The position numbers and the translations under genes were made by a program. The notes under the pieces are model-generated. The model saw nothing but the letters and a program-made list of their open reading frames with translations. It had not been told where the DNA came from and made no database searches. Of a stretch of 8,172 nt of DNA, positions 1 through 4,916 are shown piece after piece. Location: NCBI GenBank assembly GCA_965371325.1, contig CBDUXZ010000074.1, positions 1 to 8,172 on the forward strand, in the 5' to 3' direction. Each line of letters begins with the position of its first letter. Within the stretch, counting starts at the first letter, position 1. The stretch comes from CBDUXZ01 sp965371325 [NCBI: uncultured bacterium] (lineage in GTDB: Bacteria > JAUYMQ01).

Positions 1-30
1 CGGATTGTCGATCAGCTCATCATTCACTGA
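1..30 (+). CDS. Possible 3' end of an upstream gene (partial)
   Basis: Read from base 1, the frame gives the nine residues RIVDQLIIH and then a TGA stop at 28-30. A strong terminator begins 20 bases later, which is where the end of a co-directional gene is expected. Only nine residues are visible, so no family can be named. The call rests on the stop/terminator spacing alone, and the open frame could be chance. Confidence 0.3.
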   Translation, partial: RIVDQLIIH

Positions 31-49
31 GCGCCCGCCGCTCCGGGAC

Positions 50-84
50 AAAAAAAACCCCCCGTTCCCGGGGGGTTCTTCTTT
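50..84. terminator. Bidirectional intrinsic terminator
   Basis: A perfect 9-bp stem (56-64 with 69-77, AACCCCCCG/CGGGGGGTT) closes a TTCC loop. On the + strand it is followed by TTCTTCTTT. On the - strand the complement of A50-57 gives an uninterrupted run of eight U beginning inside the stem foot. It can therefore stop transcription from both sides: a gene ending near 30 on the + strand, and anything transcribed leftward from 85-860. The - strand version is the more canonical one. Confidence 0.85.
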
Positions 85-90
85 AGGCTG

Positions 91-117
91 CTCACTTAAG
101 GTTCAACCAGAAGTGAG
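91..117. repeat. Symmetric dyad between terminator and small ORF
   Basis: CTCACTT (91-97) is the exact reverse complement of AAGTGAG (111-117). Nested inside, GGTT (100-103) and AACC (105-108) are symmetric around the same centre, base 104. Only two positions per arm fail to pair. As DNA this is operator-like; as RNA it would form a hairpin immediately before the terminator on the leftward transcript. It overlaps the last codons of the candidate small ORF. Confidence 0.45.
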
Positions 118-165
118 GAAGAGCAGGAGCGCGCCTATGACGCACATCCCGACAGTCGCTTCCAT
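103..165 (-). CDS. Candidate 20-residue hydrophobic small protein
   Basis: On the - strand an ATG (163-165) opens a 20-codon frame ending at TGA (103-105). The start is preceded by GGAGGG (complement of 175-180) with a 9-base gap, a convincing Shine-Dalgarno arrangement. Residues 5-17 (VGMCVIGALLLFL) form one hydrophobic segment, so the product would be a single-span membrane peptide or a bare signal-like peptide. The strong leftward terminator at 50-84 follows 18 bases after the stop. The same frame stays open back to an ATG at 262-264 (53 residues, basic N-terminal half), but that start has no ribosome binding site. No family is recognised. A leader peptide or small membrane protein fits; chance is a real alternative at this size. 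Confidence 0.28.
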   Translation of the reverse strand: MEATVGMCVIGALLLFLTSG

Positions 166-857
166 ACTTGTCGTCCCTCCAGAGGCTGCCGTCCCCCGCC
201 GAACCGTGCTTCGACCGAGGGTTTCGACAACCGGGCGAGTGCTTCTTCGCGTCTGATCTCCCATGCGGCTTGGGATCGCGACCAGACGCCCTCCGAGTGA
301 GCGCTTTGCGTTCCTACGAGCCGACGGGCGACATGCCCGTTGACCGGTCCTTCAAAAAGGAGGAGTAGGCAGTGGCAGCGTTGGGGGGGGTGAGAGGTTG
401 GCAGTCCCGTTGTTTCCAGGGGTGCCAAATACACCACCGCCTCCTCCCTGCGCCGGATATGTGCAAATACCTTGCCACCGCGCGGGCAAAGTGGAGACTG
501 CGACGGAAACCCCGCGAAATCAGGGAACTTATTCCTCATTGAGGCTCAAAATCGTGAGGGTCAGGGTCCCTCGGGAGCGGGAGAATGGGAAAGATATCTC
601 CCAATATAGGAAAACTATTTCCCTCCTCCCCGGGCCGCCGGGGGCATATTTCACGCCCCTTTCGGCCCCGATCTCACCGCCGCCGGGGGGCGCTTCAGGC
701 CGGAAATCTGATCCCGGGACGCCCGGCGCCTCCAGGAAAGTCGCTGGGAAAGCGTGCACTTCGTGCATCAACCGGGAGAGATGAAAACAGCAAAAGGTGA
801 TCACGCGTCGATCTTGTCTTGCTCTTTGGAACTCGCGCGATAAATGCGCGCCGGCGC

Positions 858-886
858 TTGACGCTCCACGGAAGCGGGGCTAGCCT
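858..886 (+). promoter_or_regulatory. Probable housekeeping-sigma promoter for miaB
   Basis: TTGACG (858-863) matches the -35 consensus at five of six positions. After a 17-base spacer comes TAGCCT (881-886), which keeps the two most conserved first bases and the last T of the -10 box. Transcription would begin near 892-895, about 30 bases before the miaB start. An inverted repeat, CGCGC/GCGCG with a 7-base spacer (834-850), ends just upstream of the -35 and could be a regulator site. Confidence 0.5.
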
Positions 887-924
887 CATGCAAGCATTTC
901 GAACGGCCGGAGGAAGCAGGCGCG

Positions 925-2244
925 ATGGATAAATACCTCTACCTCGAGACGTTCGGCTGCCAGATGAACGAGCACGACTCGGAGAAAATCGCCACCGTCC
1001 TCGCTCGCAGCAATTACCATCTCACGCGCGATCCCCGGCAAGCCGATCTCATCCTTCTGAACACCTGCACCATTCGCGAGAAAGCCGATCAGAAGTACCT
1101 CTCGACCCTCGGCCGATACCGGGCGCTCAAGGCGAGTAAGCCCGAACTCATCATCGGCGTCGGTGGGTGCTCCGCCCAGCAACAGGGCGAGCGCCTTCTC
1201 AAGCAGTGCTCCCATGTCGACCTCGTCTTCGGCACGCACAGCATCCTCAGGCTCCCCGCGCTGCTCGACGAGGTGCGGAGGAGCAGGCGCGTGGTGAGCG
1301 TTGACTTCACCGGCGCGCTCGAAGATCGCTTCGATGCCACGCTTCTCCCGGTATCGCGGCATCCCGCGCGCGCCTACGTCACGGTTATGGAAGGGTGCGA
1401 TCTGTTCTGCACTTTCTGCGTCGTCCCCTTCACCCGCGGCCGCGAGATCTCCCGTCCCCCTGCGCAGATTCTTTCCGAGGCGCGCGCACTGGCTGAGCGG
1501 GAGGTGAAGGAGATCACCCTTCTGGGCCAGACGGTCAATGCCTATGGGCGGCGGCGGGGTCAGACGCCCTTCCACGAGCTCCTCTTCGCCATCGACGAGA
1601 TCCCCGGAATTGAGCGTGTTCGCTTCACCTCGAGCCATCCGCTCTACGCAACCGAGGGGCTGATCGACGCCTACCGCCACATGAAACATCTCTGCCCGCA
1701 TCTGCATCTGCCGGTTCAGTCCGGCTCCAATCGCACGCTGGCGCGCATGCACCGCCGCTACACACGAGAGGCGTATCTCGGGATCGTGGCGCGCGTGCGC
1801 AAGGCGCGGCCCGACGTGGCGGTGACCACCGACCTGCTCGTGGGTTTTCCGGGGGAGAGCGCGGAGGACTTCGAGGAAACGCTGAGCCTCATGCGGGAGG
1901 TGCGTTTTTCGGACGCCTACGCATTCGCCTACTCGGAGCGGCACGCCACCAAGGCGGCGGCCTATCCCGATCAGGTTCCGCAGGGGGAGCGCAAAGAGCG
2001 GCTGGCCCGCATACTGGCCCTTCAGAGGGAGATCAGCCTCGCCGACAATCAGTCGCGGATCGGGGGCATTGAGGAGGTGCTGGTGGAGGGGCAGAGCAAA
2101 ACCGACCCCGCCAGGCTTACGGGCCGGACGGGCCATAACAAGGTCGTCAATTTCGCGGGCGATCCGAAGCTTGCCGGGACCATTACGCCCGTGCAAATTG
2201 TCGATGCGTTTCCAAATTCGCTTGGAGGCGAACCGCTCCATTGA
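925..2244 (+). CDS. miaB: tRNA-2-methylthio-N6-dimethylallyladenosine synthase MiaB
   Basis: This radical-SAM methylthiotransferase adds the methylthio group at C2 of isopentenyl-adenosine 37 in tRNAs that read codons starting with U. At 439 residues it has the normal length. Domain order is complete: an N-terminal MTTase domain with cluster cysteines C12 (ETFGCQMN), C48 (NTCTIR) and C82 (GGCSAQ); a radical-SAM core with the CxxxCxxC motif at C158, C162 and C165 (GCDLFCTFCVVP) followed by FTRGREISRP; and a C-terminal TRAM domain from about residue 380 to the end. The CVVPxTRGRE context favours MiaB over RimO or MtaB. The motif usually written YSxRPGTxAA reads YSERHATKAA (336-345), a mild departure. 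The ATG is chosen because GGAGGA (909-914) lies 10 bases upstream and the protein starts directly with the first beta strand. A promoter lies at 858-886. Identity is secure. Confidence 0.96.
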   Translation: MDKYLYLETFGCQMNEHDSEKIATVLARSNYHLTRDPRQADLILLNTCTIREKADQKYLSTLGRYRALKASKPELIIGVGGCSAQQQGERLLKQCSHVDLVFGTHSILRLPALLDEVRRSRRVVSVDFTGALEDRFDATLLPVSRHPARAYVTVMEGCDLFCTFCVVPFTRGREISRPPAQILSEARALAEREVKEITLLGQTVNAYGRRRGQTPFHELLFAIDEIPGIERVRFTSSHPLYATEGLIDAYRHMKHLCPHLHLPVQSGSNRTLARMHRRYTREAYLGIVARVRKARPDVAVTTDLLVGFPGESAEDFEETLSLMREVRFSDAYAFAYSERHATKAAAYPDQVPQGERKERLARILALQREISLADNQSRIGGIEEVLVEGQSKTDPARLTGRTGHNKVVNFAGDPKLAGTITPVQIVDAFPNSLGGEPLH

Positions 2245-2248
2245 GTCC

Positions 2249-2275
2249 CCGGGCCAAGTGGTCCGGTTCAGAACC
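2249..2275 (+). other. Hairpin and palindrome after miaB
   Basis: Four bases after the miaB stop, CCGGGCC (2249-2255) can pair with GGTCCGG (2260-2266) around an AAGT loop, with one G-U pair. There is no following U run, so it is at most a weak terminator or an mRNA 3' stabiliser. Overlapping its right arm is an 11-base palindrome, GGTTCAGAACC (2265-2275), which could instead be an operator for the next gene. The two structures share bases 2265-2266 and could compete. Confidence 0.35.
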
Positions 2276-2291
2276 TAGGTGGATGCATCGG

Positions 2292-2318
2292 TTGCCAAGA
2301 CGTTTGTGTACTTATGAA
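2292..2318 (+). promoter_or_regulatory. Weak promoter candidate for the DUF151 gene
   Basis: TTGCCA (2292-2297) resembles a -35 box and TATGAA (2313-2318) resembles a -10 box. The 15-base spacer is shorter than the usual 16-18. The segment is clearly richer in A/T than the flanking genes. It is offered because the 98-bp gap to miaB and the hairpin there leave room for an independent promoter; read-through from miaB is an equally reasonable source of transcript. Confidence 0.25.
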
Positions 2319-2342
2319 TTAGGCCACTAAGCAGGAGGTATC

Positions 2343-2840
2343 ATGTTAATCGAAATGAAGGTGGCCGGGCTCATTGTCGACGGTTCGAGCAACGTCCCGT
2401 TGCTGATTCTCAAGGACGAGGAGGATCGGTATTGCGTCCCCATCGTCATCGGACTTCCCGAGGCGCGGGCGATAGTTTCGGAACTGCAGGAGGAGAAATA
2501 TCCCAGGCCGCTCACCCACGATCTGCTGAAGAGCGTGATCGAGACTGCGGGGAGCAAGGTGGAGAAAATCGAGGTGACGGATCTGCGGGAGGATACGTTC
2601 TTCGCCTCCATCCATATGAGCACGGGAGGCAAAACGCGGGTGGTCGATTCGCGTCCCAGCGACGCCATCGCCCTTGCCCTCCGGACGAAGGCTCCCATCT
2701 TCGTTGACGAGCGGGTCATCGAGAAGCTGGGCGGCGAGGAGAAGAGCACCAGGCCCGCGTTTACGGGCGACAAGAAGGAGAAATGGACCGAATTGCTCGA
2801 GAACCTGAAGCCCGAAGATTTCGGAAAGTATAAGATATGA
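2343..2840 (+). CDS. Bifunctional nuclease family protein (DUF151/BFN domain)
   Basis: The 165-residue product has the BFN (DUF151) domain over most of its length. Landmarks are the opening strand MLIEMKVAGLIVDG, PIVIGLPEARAI (37-48), RPLTHDLLKSVI (55-66), TFFASIHM and the signature VDSRPSDAIALALR near residues 101-114, followed by KAPIFVDERVI. The remaining C-terminus (about 130-165) is charged, rich in Lys and Glu, and probably flexible. Family members have been reported as DNases and RNases or as stress- and wounding-related proteins, but the cellular substrate in most bacteria is unknown, so only the family is assigned. AGGAGG (2333-2338) lies 4 bases before the ATG, a short but workable spacing. 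It follows miaB on the same strand and ends at the compound terminator 2841-2904, so it closes that transcription unit. Confidence 0.9.
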   Translation: MLIEMKVAGLIVDGSSNVPLLILKDEEDRYCVPIVIGLPEARAIVSELQEEKYPRPLTHDLLKSVIETAGSKVEKIEVTDLREDTFFASIHMSTGGKTRVVDSRPSDAIALALRTKAPIFVDERVIEKLGGEEKSTRPAFTGDKKEKWTELLENLKPEDFGKYKI

Positions 2841-2904
2841 CCGGCCGATAAGTATTGCCGGGGCTCCCGGCGCCCCCGCCTGGCGGGGGTTTTTTTTCGG
2901 CCGG
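2841..2904 (+). terminator. Compound intrinsic terminator inside an inverted repeat
   Basis: The core is CCCCCGC (2873-2879), loop CTG, GCGGGGG (2883-2889) and then eight T (2890-2897): a textbook intrinsic terminator. Directly before it is a second perfect hairpin, GCCGGG (2857-2862), loop GCT, CCCGGC (2866-2871). Both are bracketed by an exact 8-bp inverted repeat, CCGGCCGA (2841-2848) and TCGGCCGG (2897-2904), the left arm of which starts at the base after the DUF151 stop codon. Termination of the DUF151 transcript is well supported; the role of the outer pair is not known. Confidence 0.9.
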
Positions 2905-2946
2905 GGTATTTCACGACCCGAACTCGTCCACTTGGGGGGTAGCCAA

Positions 2947-4854
2947 ATGAGCAAGGGCCGGATCCTGGCGGTCGACGACGAACACTTTTTCCGGGTCTTG
3001 TACGAAGATCTCCTGGGTGGTGAGGGGTACGCCGTCACCACCGCGGAAGACGGCGCCCGGGCGCTGGAGATCCTCGAGAGCGAGACCTTCGACGTCGTCA
3101 TCCTGGACGTGATCATGCCGGGTGAGGACGGCGTTCGGGTCGCGGAGCGCATAAAAGACAGGTGGCCCACCCTCGAGATCCTCTTCATCACGAGCCTTCG
3201 AGACGTGAAAGTCGCCACGAGCGCGATGCAGCGCGGCGCATCGGACTTCCTTACAAAGCCCATCAATCCCGACGAGCTTCTTGCCGTCATCATGCGGCTG
3301 TTTGAACGGCGGGCCGTGTTCCAGGAACATACGCGGCTTCTCGACGAGAATGTCTACTTTCTCGACTCCCTCGGCGTCTACCAGCGCGGCCTGCGCATTA
3401 TGGAGAAGCTCGATCCGGATGAGCTGTGCGAAGCCATCGTCGAGCGCCTGACGGCCGAGACCTCGGCGCAGGGGGGGGTCCTTTGGCTCGCTCTGGAAGA
3501 GAACAGGAACCGCTTGAAGCTGCAGGGCGTTCGCGGACTCGTCGTTTCGGATCAGGAGCCGGGGGAGATCTCCTGGAGCGATCACCCCAACGCGGAATTG
3601 CTGAAGCAGGGGAAGCCCTTCTACGCGACCGATGCCCAGGAGGCGCCCGATTCCAAAGAGTCCCTCAGAGACCGGAACACGCTCTTTGTTCCGGTTCTGG
3701 AAGGGGGCAAACCGGTTCTCCTGGTTCGGCTCACCGACAAGGTCGGCGGCAACCAGTTCGGTGACGAGGATCTTCGGAAGACGCGGCTCCTAGAGCAGCT
3801 CTTTCTGACCGCCCTGCGAAACGCGCGAGCCTACACTTCCCTGGCGCACCGCTCGCCGAAGGACGATCGGACACGGGCCTACGATATGGATTTTTTCAAC
3901 AACTACCTCGGGGCCGAGCTTCAAAAGTCGAATCGCTTCAAACGAAAGTTCTCCCTGCTCGCCCTGCGAATCACCAACTACGCGGATCTCCGGAAGCGCT
4001 ACGACGCGAAGGCGCTAAGAGAACATGCGGATACGGTCGTGCGGGCCGTCTCAGGCGCGGTTCGCGAGATCGATCTGATCGGACGGCTTACGGACGACGA
4101 GTTCTACGTGCTTCTTCCGGAGACGGACTACTTCGCCTCTCTCTCCCTGAAGAAGCGGATCAGCGAGGCACTCGCCGAGAGCAGCCAGCGCGGTCCGGCC
4201 CCACTGAATGTCGCGCTGGCCGCGGTGACGTACCCGGGAGACGGCGATAGCGCCAAGCTGCTCTTCCACGCCCTGCGAACCGGGCTGCTGCGTGAGCAGA
4301 TAGGGCTCGACGCGAGACGCGATGGATCGGCCGACTCGCATTGGGATTTCGTGGCAACGCTGCTCGCCTCGAAAAAGCCCGGTTTCCCTGAACGGGAGCG
4401 GCGCGGGATCCGGCCCGAGAATTCCACCATTCGGAAGGGGCGGTTTTCGACGGCCTTCTTCACGCGTCTGCAGGAGTGCCTGGTCGAGGAGATAGGGCGC
4501 GATCCCCGCGTGAACGGCATTACCTACGTTGGCCTGGGCGAACTGGACGGGGGGCAGCCCATGCTGGCGGCGCGCTCCGGCGAGGAGCGGCCGGCAACCA
4601 GGATCTACGCGATCGGAGCCCCCCGCGACTCTTCGGCGCTACCGGGCGACGGGTGGGCGGCGCCCGTGCCGGTTTCCGATGATCACATTCGCAATCACCG
4701 ATTCATCCTGTTCCTCTCGGAGGAATCGGCCTACGCCTTCTACGGGCGGCTGGATGGGGAGGATCTGCAGGGCTTCCACACCTCGGACAAGGGGTTCGTC
4801 GAGAGCCTTATCTTCAAGCTGCAGGAGGAGTATGACCTTCAGTCCCACATCTAG
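2947..4854 (+). CDS. Response regulator: receiver-GAF-degenerate GGDEF protein
   Basis: The 635-residue cytoplasmic protein begins with an intact receiver domain (1-120): acidic pair D10/D11, phosphoacceptor D54 in ILDVIMPGEDG, switch T82/S83 and K104 in LTKP. Residues about 155-298 resemble a GAF domain (FVPVLEGGKPVLLVRLTDK, then a long helix). Residues about 305-455 follow the GGDEF fold, from DDRTRAYDMDFFNNYL to VTYPGDGDSAKLL, but the catalytic motif reads TDDEF (382-386) instead of GGDEF, and the metal-binding DxD is RIT (341-343). Diguanylate cyclase activity is therefore unlikely. Residues about 465-635 are a further region I cannot assign. No signal peptide or membrane segment is seen. 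ATG 2947 is preferred because GGGGGGT (2934-2940) sits 6 bases upstream; an in-frame TTG at 2932 would add five residues but would lie on that site. It follows a strong terminator, so its own promoter is expected in 2898-2930, where none is obvious. It is first in a same-strand run of four genes. Confidence 0.88.
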   Translation: MSKGRILAVDDEHFFRVLYEDLLGGEGYAVTTAEDGARALEILESETFDVVILDVIMPGEDGVRVAERIKDRWPTLEILFITSLRDVKVATSAMQRGASDFLTKPINPDELLAVIMRLFERRAVFQEHTRLLDENVYFLDSLGVYQRGLRIMEKLDPDELCEAIVERLTAETSAQGGVLWLALEENRNRLKLQGVRGLVVSDQEPGEISWSDHPNAELLKQGKPFYATDAQEAPDSKESLRDRNTLFVPVLEGGKPVLLVRLTDKVGGNQFGDEDLRKTRLLEQLFLTALRNARAYTSLAHRSPKDDRTRAYDMDFFNNYLGAELQKSNRFKRKFSLLALRITNYADLRKRYDAKALREHADTVVRAVSGAVREIDLIGRLTDDEFYVLLPETDYFASLSLKKRISEALAESSQRGPAPLNVALAAVTYPGDGDSAKLLFHALRTGLLREQIGLDARRDGSADSHWDFVATLLASKKPGFPERERRGIRPENSTIRKGRFSTAFFTRLQECLVEEIGRDPRVNGITYVGLGELDGGQPMLAARSGEERPATRIYAIGAPRDSSALPGDGWAAPVPVSDDHIRNHRFILFLSEESAYAFYGRLDGEDLQGFHTSDKGFVESLIFKLQEEYDLQSHI

Positions 4855-4872
4855 GGGACGATCACGCCGCGC

Positions 4873-4890
4873 GCGGGCCGGTGAGCCCGC
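4873..4890 (+). other. Intergenic hairpin between the two signalling genes
   Basis: GCGGGC (4873-4878) pairs perfectly with GCCCGC (4885-4890) around a CGGTGA loop in the 62-base gap. No U run follows, so it is not an intrinsic terminator. The next gene's presumed ribosome binding site, GGGGAGG (4898-4904), lies 7 bases downstream, so the hairpin could influence translation or protect an mRNA end. Confidence 0.35.
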
Positions 4891-4916
4891 CGGTGGTGGG
4901 GAGGCCCGGCCCGAGC

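Larger units (their letters stand above)
85..857. other. Gene-poor stretch with no recognised gene
   Basis: About 770 bases separate the first terminator from the miaB promoter. Several reading frames stay open on both strands for 60-130 codons, as expected at this GC content, but none gives a recognisable family, and most lack a ribosome binding site. I saw no tRNA, tmRNA, RNase P or SRP RNA signature. What can be seen is a dyad at 91-117, a 20-codon hydrophobic ORF on the - strand (103-165), a nested set of complementary segments at 359-447, a small + strand ORF at 372-542 with an AAGGAGGAG ribosome-binding-like site, and an AT-richer patch around 585-620 in otherwise GC-rich DNA. It may hold an unannotated RNA, a decayed gene or only regulatory spacer. 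Confidence 0.6.

Noticed and set aside
100-110. GGTTCAACC as a tRNA T-loop
   Set aside because: The flanks form the wrong stem and there is no anticodon or D arm nearby; it is the centre of a dyad instead.
219-232. GGGTTTCGACAACC resembling the tmRNA 5' segment
   Set aside because: No tag reading frame, matching acceptor arm or 3' T-arm sequence is present at the required distance.
135-539. A 134-codon open frame on the - strand
   Set aside because: No ribosome binding site was seen at its start and no family was recognised. An overlapping frame on the same strand is also open, typical of GC-rich non-coding DNA. A conserved protein here cannot be excluded.
886-2241. A 451-codon open frame on the - strand opposite miaB
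   Set aside because: It is an antisense shadow of a GC-rich gene. miaB has all its catalytic motifs on +, while the - frame has no recognisable domain and is rich in Arg, Gly, His and Ala, as expected from reverse reading.
2898-2946. A promoter for the first signalling gene
   Set aside because: One is expected after the terminator, but I could not find a convincing -35/-10 pair in this short interval, so none is annotated.
3690-3730. Repeated GGTTC/CCGGTTCT words inside the first signalling gene
   Set aside because: They fall in phase with coding sequence (FVPVLEGGKPVLLV) and are explained by repeated Pro-Val and Val-Leu codons.
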